14,428 nucleotides of DNA from an uncultured Clostridia bacterium (GTDB lineage Bacteria > Bacillota > Clostridia > UBA1381), in NCBI GenBank assembly GCA_910578235.1, contig CAJTPP010000071.1, positions 1 to 14,428 on the forward strand. Reading direction: 5' to 3'. Each line of letters begins with the position of its first letter. The stretch's first letter is position 1. The position numbers and the translations under genes are program-made. Under the pieces are notes generated by a model. That model searched no databases. It was not told the origin of the DNA and worked only from the letters and a program-made list of their open reading frames with translations. Shown piece by piece: positions 1-7,554 of the stretch.

Positions 1-202
1 GAATGCTTTCATTTTCTAAAATTTGATTGTATGAATCCTTAAATGCAATTATAATACCAAGCATCGGTATGTACGAAAATACAAGCAAAAGAATTATACC
101 GGGAACTGTCAGTGCAGAAAGTTCCGCATTATCACGAAACTCTTTCCATCGGCTCTTTTTCTTGACCGGCACTGCATTCTTATTTATTTCTGTCTTTGCC
201 AT
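1..202 (-). CDS. Carbohydrate ABC transporter permease, LplB/YtcP type (5' part only)
   Basis: The gene runs off the left edge, so only the first 67 codons are visible. The protein starts MAKTEINKN and has a Lys/Arg-rich cytoplasmic N-terminus (residues 14-24). The first membrane segment spans about residues 33-53 and contains PGIILLLVFSYIPMLGI followed by IIAFKD. This P-G-I to Y-I-P-M to A-F-K-D signature is typical of LplB-type permeases, the inner-membrane subunit of binding-protein-dependent uptake systems for oligosaccharides; full proteins are usually about 300 residues. The ATG at 200-202 is preceded by GAGGA at a good distance, and a promoter lies at 245-273. It is divergent from a YesN/YesM-type two-component pair, the usual neighbours of such transporters. 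The substrate cannot be told. The permease family is fairly certain; the N-terminal fragment alone does not distinguish subfamilies. Confidence 0.8.
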   Translation of the reverse strand, partial: MAKTEINKNAVPVKKKSRWKEFRDNAELSALTVPGIILLLVFSYIPMLGIIIAFKDSYNQILENESI

Positions 203-244
203 AGCTATTTTCCTCGCTTTCTATTTATTTTACTATTTGTTAAT

Positions 245-273
245 ATTTTATCTGATATATCGTAATAATTCAA
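245..273 (-). promoter_or_regulatory. Probable promoter of the ABC permease gene
   Basis: Read on the minus strand there is a -35-like TTGAAT (268-273), a 17-bp spacer and a -10-like TAAAAT (245-250). Transcription would start near 238, leaving a leader of about 35 nt that carries the GAGGA ribosome binding site. The -35 matches the consensus at 4 of 6 positions and the -10 at 5 of 6. Confidence 0.5.
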
Positions 274-320
274 GTGCAAAAAATTTACTTTTTGTTAATA
301 TATTGACCTTTTTATTGTGC

Positions 321-332
321 AGTATTAATACT
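321..332. promoter_or_regulatory. Perfect 12-bp palindrome in divergent promoter region
   Basis: AGTATTAATACT is its own reverse complement. It sits between the divergent promoters, about 48 bp upstream of the permease -35 and about 60 bp upstream of the response-regulator -35. A dimeric regulator could bind here, but AraC-family regulators more often use direct repeats, and AT-rich palindromes also arise by chance. The rest of the 203-456 gap holds only the two promoters and ribosome binding sites. Confidence 0.3.
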
Positions 333-392
333 ATAACCTGATTTTTACAGCTTGTCATATACAAATTACACATAAAAATTCCTGTTTAGTCC

Positions 393-421
393 TTGATTAA
401 TCTTTTTTTGTGTGTTATACT
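393..421 (+). promoter_or_regulatory. Promoter of the response regulator-sensor kinase operon
   Basis: A -35 TTGATT (393-398) and a -10 TATACT (416-421) are separated by 17 bp, the ideal sigma-A spacing. Transcription would start near 428. The ribosome binding site AAGAAAAGAG (437-446) follows, 10 nt before the ATG at 457. Confidence 0.65.
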
Positions 422-456
422 ACCAATTAAAGTAACAAGAAAAGAGTGTGTGTATT

Positions 457-1476
457 ATGTACAATGTAATTGTAGTAGATGATGAAATGATTATACGGGA
501 AAGCATTTCATCCTTCATTAACAACAGCAATACAGGTTTCAATGTTATAGAAGCGTTTCGCGACGGCAGTGATGCCATTAAATATCTTGAGGAAAATGAT
601 GTGGATCTTGTTATTTCAGACATTAGAATGATAAATGTCTCAGGTCTCGATCTCGCCCAGTACATTTACGAGAACAAGCCGTGGATAAATGTCATCCTCC
701 TGAGCGGTTACGCCGAATTTGAATACGCCAAAACGGCTATTAAATACAACGTGAAGGAATATATTACAAAACCGACTAATTTTGACGATCTCAAAAATAT
801 CCTTATCAGCATGCGCGCACTCATTACCGCAAACAAAAAGAACAATATCAACTCGTTCCTTGACAATATTATGCAGCTTCACGCCTCTATTATCTCCGTT
901 AATTCCGCGGAAGCGCAGGCTCAGCTTCGTATTCTTTTAGACAGCAATACGCGCAGAAATGAGCAGCTCGGACAATATGCATTCAATATTTTTGAAATTA
1001 TCATAGACAAGCTGTACGCAAATCTGAATATCAGAATTTCATCTGATATTACTGATTACAGCTCACTGCCTGAAATGTCAGATCATGACGAAATATACGC
1101 GTTGTCAACTCACATTCTTGACAGTATAGTAAGCCAGCTTGCCATAAAGGATAAAAAGACAGATAATATCGTAATTGACAAGCTCATTCAGTTTGTGAAT
1201 GATAATTTTTCAAGAAATATTTCTCTTCAGGACGCCGCTGAAAAAGTATTTTTTAATCCCGCCTATTGCAGCCGGTTCTTCAAGGAACAGACAGGCGAAA
1301 ATTTCAGCGATTATCTGCTGAGAGTGCGTATGGAAAACGCCGTGCGTCTGCTTCATGAAAACAAAAAAATCACCGATATAAGCAAAGCCTGCGGTTATCA
1401 AAGCTCGGGCTATTTTACCCGCGTATTTAAGGATTACTATCACTGCACACCCAGAGAATACATGCGCAAAGCCTGA
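457..1476 (+). CDS. AraC-family response regulator, YesN type
   Basis: A cytoplasmic transcription regulator of 339 residues from the ATG at 457. The GTG at 448 is in frame but lies 1 nt from the ribosome binding site, so 457 is the better start; MYNVIVVDDE is also the standard N-terminus. The receiver domain (about 1-120) has acidic residues D8/D9, phosphoacceptor D55 in VISDIRM, S83 and K105 in ITKP. A poorly conserved linker follows (about 125-235). The C-terminal AraC/XylS double helix-turn-helix (about 240-337) contains the typical FFNPAYCSRFFKEQTGENF and ISKACGYQSSGYFTRVFK motifs. It is followed after 66 nt by its probable partner kinase. Family knowledge says such regulators activate carbohydrate transporter genes; here the divergent ABC permease is the likely target. 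Confidence 0.93.
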   Translation: MYNVIVVDDEMIIRESISSFINNSNTGFNVIEAFRDGSDAIKYLEENDVDLVISDIRMINVSGLDLAQYIYENKPWINVILLSGYAEFEYAKTAIKYNVKEYITKPTNFDDLKNILISMRALITANKKNNINSFLDNIMQLHASIISVNSAEAQAQLRILLDSNTRRNEQLGQYAFNIFEIIIDKLYANLNIRISSDITDYSSLPEMSDHDEIYALSTHILDSIVSQLAIKDKKTDNIVIDKLIQFVNDNFSRNISLQDAAEKVFFNPAYCSRFFKEQTGENFSDYLLRVRMENAVRLLHENKKITDISKACGYQSSGYFTRVFKDYYHCTPREYMRKA

Positions 1477-1542
1477 GTACATACAAATCATTCTGTATGC
1501 GGCCATTCACAACGCAAGCACACCGAAAGGATCATACTTACC

Positions 1543-3303
1543 ATGAAAAGAATAAAAAACAGCTGGCTTTATATAAAGCATTTCAAAATGAACAGTATAT
1601 TTTTACGCACCTTTTTACTTATCGCTGTTCTGATTATCGTGCCGTTTCTGATACTGAGCATTATGTTTTATTCCAATACGATCAGAAATCTGCGCGAGGA
1701 AATCACTTTAGAAAATTCCTCCATACTGGACAGTTCGGTAAATATAATTGACAGAACTCTAACAGAATGCGATATGATGAGCAGTTCTATCGCCAATAAT
1801 GAAAGCGCGCAAATGTTTATGATTAACAACATAAATACTGACTCATTCCGCTCGCTTGCCCAACTGGCAAAAACGCTGCCGATAGTTTACAAATACATTG
1901 ACTCGGTATACATATATTCCGATTTATACAACTCTGTCATTATGAATGAAAACCCTATTCCGCTTGATGAATTTTCCGACAGCGGATGGCTTGACGGTTA
2001 TAAATCTGTCAATTCTCAAAGAGGAGTTATAATCCCGCGCATTAAAAATAACACGTACCCTCAGCTTATCACTATTATTAAGCCTATATATGTCGCTGAC
2101 GAAAAAAAAGGCGCCGTAATAATGAATATCGACTCGCAAATCATGTATAGTTCTATGCTTTACAAACGCTATAAGGACGGCAGAATTTTTTCCCTCATAA
2201 ACCACGACAACAATATTATTATGTCAAGTGACAGCTCCTATTTCAATATGCAGCCTGACAATATAGGTTTAACTTCCGAGGCTGTCCAATCTGACACAAA
2301 ATCCGTTTCCTGCGAAATCAACGGTGAAAATCACACCGTGCTCTCAGCAGACAGCCGTATAAGCGGCTATAAATATATAAGCGCGTATCCGCTTACCCTA
2401 TATAAGCACCGGCTTTCGCAGTTTCGTCTGCAAATTATAACCATTCTGATGCTGCTTTTAACCACAGTCTTTATTCTTGCCTATGTCGCATCATTAAAAA
2501 GTTATACTCCGCTTCGGGAAATCATTTCGTTTCTTGATAATTCATCACCATTTGATGACAATATTGATGCGGAGGATAAAAATGAGCTGATGTACATCAT
2601 TAACAGTATACAGCTTCACATTGAGGATAAAACAAAAATGGAGGAAATCCTTGAAGAGCGAATGAAGCTTCTAAAAAAAGCTCAATATGATATGCTTCAA
2701 ACCCAGATCAACCCGCATTTCCTCTATAACACACTCGAAACAATCAACTGGATGTCATATAATCTGTCCAATTCCGATAATCCGGTGTCAAAATCACTGA
2801 TTAATCTTGCAAACTTTTTCAGAAACACACTGTCATCGGGATATTTTGTTTCAATAGAAGATGAAATCAAATATACCAAGGAATACGTCAGCATCCTTGC
2901 GCTGCGTTATGGCGATCTGTTTGATATTGAATGGGATATCGATGATGAAATTCTTTCATGTACCATAATAAAAATCTGCCTCCAGCCTCTTATTGAAAAC
3001 GCGGTATACCATGGACTTAAACCAAAAAATGACAAAGGCTTGATTAAGATTTCAGGGCAATGCGACAATGACAATATAGTAATAACCGTCAGCGACAACG
3101 GCGTGGGAATGGACGGGGAAACACTTAACAATCTCAATCTTACTTTTTCAGACAATGTTTACGATGACGAAAAATCTCATATAGGTCTTGCAAATGTTAA
3201 TAAAAGAATTAAAATTATATTTGGAGAAAACTACGGAATTTCTGTGCAGTCACGCGAGGGAAAAGGCACAGATGTATATGTTACTATCCCCCGTGAACTA
3301 TAA
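1543..3303 (+). CDS. Sensor histidine kinase, YesM type
   Basis: A membrane histidine kinase of 586 residues, the usual length for the family. The first membrane helix spans about residues 19-43. A large extracytoplasmic sensor region follows (about 44-293), probably a dCache-like fold judging by position and size. The second helix is at about 294-317, then a short charged linker and coiled coil (about 345-385). The phosphoacceptor is H392 in QINPHFLYNTLETINWM, the hallmark of this class of kinases (His_kinase/YesM). The ATP-binding domain shows the N-box LIENAVYHG (N486), DNGVGM (518-523), GLANVNKR (548-555) and GKGT (573-576). GAAAGGA at 1525-1531 supports the ATG at 1543. It would sense an extracellular carbohydrate or envelope signal and phosphorylate the upstream YesN-like regulator; the actual ligand is unknown. 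Confidence 0.92.
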   Translation: MKRIKNSWLYIKHFKMNSIFLRTFLLIAVLIIVPFLILSIMFYSNTIRNLREEITLENSSILDSSVNIIDRTLTECDMMSSSIANNESAQMFMINNINTDSFRSLAQLAKTLPIVYKYIDSVYIYSDLYNSVIMNENPIPLDEFSDSGWLDGYKSVNSQRGVIIPRIKNNTYPQLITIIKPIYVADEKKGAVIMNIDSQIMYSSMLYKRYKDGRIFSLINHDNNIIMSSDSSYFNMQPDNIGLTSEAVQSDTKSVSCEINGENHTVLSADSRISGYKYISAYPLTLYKHRLSQFRLQIITILMLLLTTVFILAYVASLKSYTPLREIISFLDNSSPFDDNIDAEDKNELMYIINSIQLHIEDKTKMEEILEERMKLLKKAQYDMLQTQINPHFLYNTLETINWMSYNLSNSDNPVSKSLINLANFFRNTLSSGYFVSIEDEIKYTKEYVSILALRYGDLFDIEWDIDDEILSCTIIKICLQPLIENAVYHGLKPKNDKGLIKISGQCDNDNIVITVSDNGVGMDGETLNNLNLTFSDNVYDDEKSHIGLANVNKRIKIIFGENYGISVQSREGKGTDVYVTIPREL

Positions 3304-3343
3304 TATAATTCACGGCTATAACAGGTAAAACATACTCAGGCAA

Positions 3344-3380
3344 AAAAAGAATACGCTGTTTTAAACAGCGTATTCTTTTT
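3344..3380. terminator. Bidirectional Rho-independent terminator
   Basis: A 15-bp perfect stem (3344-3358 with 3366-3380) encloses a 7-nt loop. The A-run on one side and T-run on the other are built into the stem, so it can work in both directions. It lies between two converging genes, the YesM-like kinase and the metallo-hydrolase, and probably stops both transcripts. Confidence 0.85.
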
Positions 3381-3388
3381 GCAAAGAT

Positions 3389-4234
3389 CTATTTTTCAGT
3401 CTCTACCGATATCTTTTTACCGTCGCTTTTCATTACAATATGACCGCTTTCATCTGTACGCAAAATTTCTGACCCCGCGTCTGCCAATTTGCTCAGCGTC
3501 TCCTCATGAGGATGTCCGTAAGAATTGTCCTTACCGCAGCTTATAACCGTATACTGCGGCATTACCTCACGCAAAAACGGATACGAGGTTGAAGTGCTTG
3601 ATCCATGATGTCCGGCCTTTAGAACCGTCGATTTCAATTCCGCTCCGCCCGACAGAATTTCTTCCTCGACCTCACGCTCGGCGTCACCCGTGAACAAAAA
3701 CGAAGTGTCACCGTATGTTACTTTCAGCACTATTGATGTGTTGTTTAAATCCTTGCCTTTCTCGTCAACAGGCGCAAGAAATTCAACAGTACTGCTTCCC
3801 AGATATACATATTCCCCCGCGGCAGGATGTTCAATTGTAACATTCTGTTCCTGAGCTTTTTTCACAAAATTTTTATACGCTTTTGTGTCCGCCTCTTTTT
3901 CAGGCGCATATATATGCTCCGCGTCAGCTACGGACAGCGCCGCCGAAAGACCTCCCACATGATCCTCATGCGCGTGAGTACATACAACATATTCCAGCTC
4001 ATTGATATCCTTTTCCTTTAGATACGCCGCGACAAGCTGACTGTCCGCCACATTTCCACCGTCGATCATCATCGCTTCCCCGTCACAGATAACAAGCGCG
4101 CTGTCAGCCTGTCCCACATCAATAAAATCAACCTCAAACTGTGAATTAATACCCGGCTCTGTTACCGGCGCCTGATTTGCGCCAATCCCCAATGACATCA
4201 AAACCGCTGTAATAAAACTTATTATACCTTTCAT
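3389..4234 (-). CDS. Exported ComEC/Rec2-like MBL-fold metallo-hydrolase
   Basis: A 281-residue protein related to the stand-alone beta-lactamase-like domain of ComEC. The first 20 residues are basic then hydrophobic (MKGIISFITAVLMSLGIGAN), a likely signal peptide. There is no lipobox Cys, so it is either released or anchored uncleaved. Motifs appear in family order: DVGQADS (39-45), DGG (58-60), the metal-binding HAHEDH (87-92), FTGDAE (181-186), GHHGSS (208-213) and YGHPH (239-243). It is therefore a probable di-metal hydrolase acting outside the membrane, possibly on nucleic acid or another phosphodiester, but the substrate is not known. None of the membrane channel domain of ComEC is present. 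GAGAGGAG stands 8 nt before the ATG. It begins 23 nt after pflA on the same strand and is probably co-transcribed with it, although no functional link is known. Confidence 0.87.
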   Translation of the reverse strand: MKGIISFITAVLMSLGIGANQAPVTEPGINSQFEVDFIDVGQADSALVICDGEAMMIDGGNVADSQLVAAYLKEKDINELEYVVCTHAHEDHVGGLSAALSVADAEHIYAPEKEADTKAYKNFVKKAQEQNVTIEHPAAGEYVYLGSSTVEFLAPVDEKGKDLNNTSIVLKVTYGDTSFLFTGDAEREVEEEILSGGAELKSTVLKAGHHGSSTSTSYPFLREVMPQYTVISCGKDNSYGHPHEETLSKLADAGSEILRTDESGHIVMKSDGKKISVETEK

Positions 4235-4257
4235 AGCTGCTCCTCTCTTCGTCTCGC

Positions 4258-4986
4258 TTAATGTCCTGTTTTTAAAATTCTATTCGCATTATCAACACGT
4301 TCCTGCGAAGGCGAGTCTATTCCGTCAAGCTCATAGGGTATTCCAAGCTGTTCCCATTTTGTCACGCCAAGCGTATGATACGGAAGCACTTCTATTTTTT
4401 CCACATTATCCAGCGTGTCAATAAAATCACGTGTTTTTACAAGGTATTCATCATAATCGCTTTTCCGCGGCACAAGCACATGTCTTATCCATACAGGTTT
4501 TCTTATATCAGACAAATATTTGAGCATATCAAGAATATTCTCATTTGTTCTTCCTGTCAGCTCAATATGCTTTTCATTATCTATATGTTTTATATCCACA
4601 AGCAACAAATCGGTATATTTCATAAGCTCGGTAAATTTTGAAAAGAACGAATCTTCCCTTGTGAATACCGCGCCGCTCGTGTCAATAACCGTGTGCACAT
4701 CCATCGCCTTAAATTTTTTAAATAATTCTATAAGAAAATCCATCTGCATAAGCGGTTCACCGCCGCTTATAGTGACACCGCCGTCACTCTTCCAATAGTT
4801 CCTGTAGCGTATAGCTTTTTCAACAAGCTCGTCAACACCAATCTTTTCTCCGCTCCGCATGTCCCATGTGTCCGGATTATGACAAAACTGACAGCGCATA
4901 GGGCAGCCGGACATAAAAATAACAAAACGTACCCCCGGCCCGTCTACAGAACCGAAGCTTTCAGTAGAATGGATATAGCCGTACAT
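4258..4986 (-). CDS. pflA: Pyruvate formate-lyase-activating enzyme (radical SAM)
   Basis: A 242-residue cytoplasmic radical-SAM enzyme of normal family length. It uses a [4Fe-4S] cluster and S-adenosylmethionine to place the glycyl radical on pyruvate formate-lyase. The cluster-binding C28-x3-C32-x2-C35 lies in SGCPMRCQFCHNPDTW. SAM-binding features follow: SGGEP (74-78), IDTSG (101-105), LLVDIKH (128-134), H169 in RHVLVPR and LPYH (201-204). GAAGGGAG precedes the ATG at 4984-4986. It is directly downstream of pflB on the same strand, separated by 88 nt that contain a strong hairpin, so it may be made in smaller amounts than its substrate enzyme. No second Fe-S insertion is present, which separates it from the activases of other glycyl radical enzymes. 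Confidence 0.96.
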   Translation of the reverse strand: MYGYIHSTESFGSVDGPGVRFVIFMSGCPMRCQFCHNPDTWDMRSGEKIGVDELVEKAIRYRNYWKSDGGVTISGGEPLMQMDFLIELFKKFKAMDVHTVIDTSGAVFTREDSFFSKFTELMKYTDLLLVDIKHIDNEKHIELTGRTNENILDMLKYLSDIRKPVWIRHVLVPRKSDYDEYLVKTRDFIDTLDNVEKIEVLPYHTLGVTKWEQLGIPYELDGIDSPSQERVDNANRILKTGH

Positions 4987-5005
4987 ATTTTTCTCCCTTC
5001 AATTG

Positions 5006-5041
5006 AAAAGGCTGCCTGCGCGTTTACGCATGCAGCCTTTT
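5006..5041. terminator. Strong hairpin between pflB and pflA (attenuator or partial terminator)
   Basis: Arms 5006-5020 and 5027-5041 pair with one mismatch around a 6-nt loop. Read on the minus strand, the transcription direction of pfl, the stem is followed only by TTTTC, a short U-tract. Partial termination or mRNA stabilisation of pflB is more likely than a full stop. A full terminator would require a separate pflA promoter, and none is apparent in the short remaining gap. Confidence 0.6.
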
Positions 5042-5074
5042 TATTCATAATATATCTGTCAGCACAAGACTTTA

Positions 5075-7333
5075 TTACATTGTTTTATGACAAGTTCTCG
5101 CAATAACGTCAAGCTGCTGCTCCTTCGTAAGGTCAATAAACTTAACCGCATATCCTGATACACGGATAGTGAAGTTAGCATATTCTTCCTTCTCAGGATG
5201 CTCCATAGCGTCAATAAGTTTTTCTGTGCCAAACACATTAACATTAAGATGATGCGCGCCCTGATCAAAATAACCGTCAAGAATATTAACAAGGTTATTC
5301 TTTCTCTCAACATTGTCATGACCCAACGCGTCAGGCGACATAGTCTGCGTGTTTGAAATACCGTCAAGAGCATACTCATATGGCAGCTTAGCAACTGAGT
5401 TAAGAGATGCAAGCAAACCATTCTTCTCTGCTCCGTATGAAGGATTAGCGCCCGGTGACAGCGGTTCTCCGCCCTTTCTTCCGTCAGGAAGAGACGCTGT
5501 AGCCTTACCGTACACAACATTTGATGTGATTGTAAGAATTGATGTTGTCGGTTCTGAATCACGATATGTGTGATAGTGCTTTAGCTTACCCATAAATGTT
5601 TTCAGCAGCCATACAGCAATATCGTCAGCTCTGTCATCATCATTACCGTAACGCGGGAAGTCACCCTCTGTTTCAAATTCAGTTATAATACCATATTCGT
5701 CACGAATAGGTTTAACCTTCGCGTACTTAATAGCAGACAGTGAGTCTACCACGTGTGAGAAGCCCGCAATACCTGTGGCAAATGTGCGTCTTACATCTGT
5801 GTCAATAAGCGCAAGCTCAGCCGCCTCATAATAATATTTATCATGCATATAATGAATAAGGTTCAATGTATTCACGTAAACACCCGCAAGCCACTCCAAC
5901 ATATCATCATATCTTTCGATTACTTCATCATAATCAAGATACTCTGATGTGATCGGTCTGTAAGCAGGTCCTACCTGTGTGCGTGTTTTAGCGTCAACTC
6001 CGCCGTTCATAGCGTAAAGCAGACATTTTGCAAGGTTTGCTCTCGCTCCGAAGAATTGCATCTCCTTACCTGTCTGTGTAGCCGATACACAGCAGCAGAT
6101 TGAATAGTCGTCACCCCATACCGGACGCATAACATCATCATTTTCATACTGAATTGAACTTGTTTCCACTGAGATATACGCCGCGTACTTCTTAAAGTTT
6201 TCAGGAAGCCTTGACGAATAAAGCACTGTAAGATTTGGCTCCGGTGAAGGTCCCATATTTTCAAGCGTATGAAGGAAACGATAATCGTTCTTCGTAATCA
6301 TATGTCTGCCGTCCTGACCGATACCCGCAACCTCAAGAGTAGCCCATACCGGATCACCCGAGAACAACTGATTATATGAGTCAGGTCTTGCAAACTTAAC
6401 CATTCTGAACTTCATTACAAGATGGTCAATAAGCTCCTGAGCCTGTGCCTCTGTAATCAAGCCCTTTTCAATGTCTCTGTTGATATATATGTCAAGGAAT
6501 GTTGAAACTCTGCCGACACTCATTGCGGCGCCGTTCTGAGTCTTTATAGCAGAAAGATAACCGAAGTACAGCCACTGAACAGCCTCTTTAGCCGTTGTGG
6601 CAGGCTTTGAAATATCATAGCCGTATGACGCAGCCATCTTCTTCATATCACCCAGCGCTCTGTACTGCATCTGGATTTCTTCTCTCAGACGGATAATGCT
6701 GTCTGTCATTGTTCCGTCTCCGCAATGTTCAAAATCATTAGCCTTCTGTTCCATAAGATAATCAATACCGTAAAGAGCTACTCTTCTGTAATCTCCTACA
6801 ATACGGCCTCTTCCATAGGTATCGGGAAGGCCTGTAACAATCTTATTTTTTCTGATGGCGCGCATTTCCGGCGTATAAGCGTCAAATACACCCTGGTTAT
6901 GCGTTTTATGATATTCTGTAAAGATCTTGTGCATCTCCGGATCAGGCTCATAGCCGTACATTGTAAGCGAATCCTCCGCCATACGGATACCTCCGTAAGG
7001 CATAAACGCTCTCTTTAAAGGCTTGTCAGTCTGAAGTCCGACAATCTGCTCCAAATCCTTAAGTTCCTCACTGATATAACCCGGGCCATGTGATGTAATT
7101 GATGATACAATATTTGTATCCATATCAAGAACTCCGCCCTTGGCGCGTTCCTCTTTCTGAAGTTCCTTCAGTTTTCCCCAGAGCTTGTTGGTAGCTTCTG
7201 TCGGTTCCGCAAGGAACGACTCATCGCCCTCATATGCAGTGTAATTTCTCTGAATAAAGTCACGAACGTCAATGGATTGTGTCCATTTTCCAGGTACGAA
7301 GCCCGCCCATTCTTCTCTTTCTGCGTTTTTCAT
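5075..7333 (-). CDS. pflB: Formate C-acetyltransferase (pyruvate formate-lyase)
   Basis: A 752-residue glycyl radical enzyme of normal length. It converts pyruvate and CoA to acetyl-CoA and formate in the cytoplasm under anaerobic conditions. The N-terminal PFL domain carries the catalytic cysteine pair at C414-C415 in DDYSICCCVSATQTG; an extra Cys (C413) precedes the pair. The C-terminal glycine-radical loop is RVSGYAV, with the radical site at G727, 25 residues from the end. Other family blocks are GRGRIVGDYRR (174-184), KTQNGAAMSVGR (264-275) and ANPSYGAEKNG. GGGAGGAAA precedes the ATG at 7331-7333. It is first in the block pflB-pflA-MBL hydrolase, with a clear promoter about 115 nt upstream. 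With the adjacent HPr-like gene it fits a sugar-fermenting anaerobe. The CC pair and RVSGYAV separate it from choline or glycerol lyases. Confidence 0.97.
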   Translation of the reverse strand: MKNAEREEWAGFVPGKWTQSIDVRDFIQRNYTAYEGDESFLAEPTEATNKLWGKLKELQKEERAKGGVLDMDTNIVSSITSHGPGYISEELKDLEQIVGLQTDKPLKRAFMPYGGIRMAEDSLTMYGYEPDPEMHKIFTEYHKTHNQGVFDAYTPEMRAIRKNKIVTGLPDTYGRGRIVGDYRRVALYGIDYLMEQKANDFEHCGDGTMTDSIIRLREEIQMQYRALGDMKKMAASYGYDISKPATTAKEAVQWLYFGYLSAIKTQNGAAMSVGRVSTFLDIYINRDIEKGLITEAQAQELIDHLVMKFRMVKFARPDSYNQLFSGDPVWATLEVAGIGQDGRHMITKNDYRFLHTLENMGPSPEPNLTVLYSSRLPENFKKYAAYISVETSSIQYENDDVMRPVWGDDYSICCCVSATQTGKEMQFFGARANLAKCLLYAMNGGVDAKTRTQVGPAYRPITSEYLDYDEVIERYDDMLEWLAGVYVNTLNLIHYMHDKYYYEAAELALIDTDVRRTFATGIAGFSHVVDSLSAIKYAKVKPIRDEYGIITEFETEGDFPRYGNDDDRADDIAVWLLKTFMGKLKHYHTYRDSEPTTSILTITSNVVYGKATASLPDGRKGGEPLSPGANPSYGAEKNGLLASLNSVAKLPYEYALDGISNTQTMSPDALGHDNVERKNNLVNILDGYFDQGAHHLNVNVFGTEKLIDAMEHPEKEEYANFTIRVSGYAVKFIDLTKEQQLDVIARTCHKTM

Positions 7334-7370
7334 AATATTTCCTCCCTGTTCTTATTATGTTATTTACGGC

Positions 7371-7395
7371 AGCAGAATATTGATGTCATTCTGCT
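7371..7395 (-). other. Hairpin in the pflB leader mRNA
   Basis: Eight-base arms AGCAGAAT (7371-7378) and ATTCTGCT (7388-7395) pair perfectly around 9 nt. The hairpin sits about 40 nt upstream of the pflB start codon, clear of the ribosome binding site. There is no U-tract, so it is not a terminator; it could stabilise the 5' end of the mRNA. Confidence 0.4.
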
Positions 7396-7404
7396 CAGCT
7401 TTAC

Positions 7405-7439
7405 CTGATTTCCCCAAAATATGGGTAGGTCTGATTTCC
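7405..7439 (-). promoter_or_regulatory. Direct repeat just downstream of the pflB transcription start
   Basis: The 9-mer GGAAATCAG (minus strand) occurs twice, at 7431-7439 and 7405-7413, 26 bp apart. The first copy lies at or just after the predicted transcription start. Between them are CCC and GGG blocks that could pair. The position suits a repressor operator, but the repeat does not match the FNR/Crp or Rex consensus as I know them. Confidence 0.3.
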
Positions 7440-7447
7440 GCACATAT

Positions 7448-7476
7448 ATAGTACCACTTATACGCCAAAAAGTCAA
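7448..7476 (-). promoter_or_regulatory. pflB: Promoter of the pflB-pflA block
   Basis: On the minus strand a -35 TTGACT (7471-7476), a 17-bp spacer and a -10 TACTAT (7448-7453) match the sigma-A pattern at 5 of 6 positions each. Transcription would start near 7441, giving a leader of about 105 nt. The -35 lies only 10 bp beyond the T-run of the HPr terminator. Confidence 0.75.
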
Positions 7477-7486
7477 TAAAAATTAC

Positions 7487-7519
7487 AAAAAAAGAATAAA
7501 CAGTTTATACTGTTTATTC
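7487..7519 (-). terminator. Rho-independent terminator of the HPr gene
   Basis: Arms 7509-7519 and 7494-7504 form a perfect 11-bp stem with a 4-nt loop. On the minus strand it is followed by seven T residues (7487-7493). It begins about 35 nt after the HPr stop codon and insulates HPr from the pfl promoter. Confidence 0.88.
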
Positions 7520-7554
7520 CGCTCTTTTATCAGTAAAAATAAATATCTCAGCCA

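Noticed and set aside
27..341. Plus-strand open frame of 104 codons at the left edge
   Set aside because: It overlaps the permease start on the other strand, whose product matches a known family and has a ribosome binding site and promoter.
1480..1499. Terminator between the YesN-like and YesM-like genes
   Set aside because: Only a 6-bp stem with no T-run is present, so read-through of the operon is expected.
5059..5562. Second minus-strand frame inside pflB
   Set aside because: It is out of frame within pflB, which is intact and fully recognisable; the product is Leu/Arg-rich with no motif.
7334..7447. Riboswitch in the pflB leader
   Set aside because: The leader is about 105 nt with one small hairpin and no terminator or sequestered ribosome binding site; no known riboswitch core was recognised.
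7334..7480. FNR-, Crp- or Rex-type operator at the pfl promoter
   Set aside because: I looked for TTGAT-N4-ATCAA and TTGTGA-type inverted repeats and found none; only the GGAAATCAG direct repeat remains.
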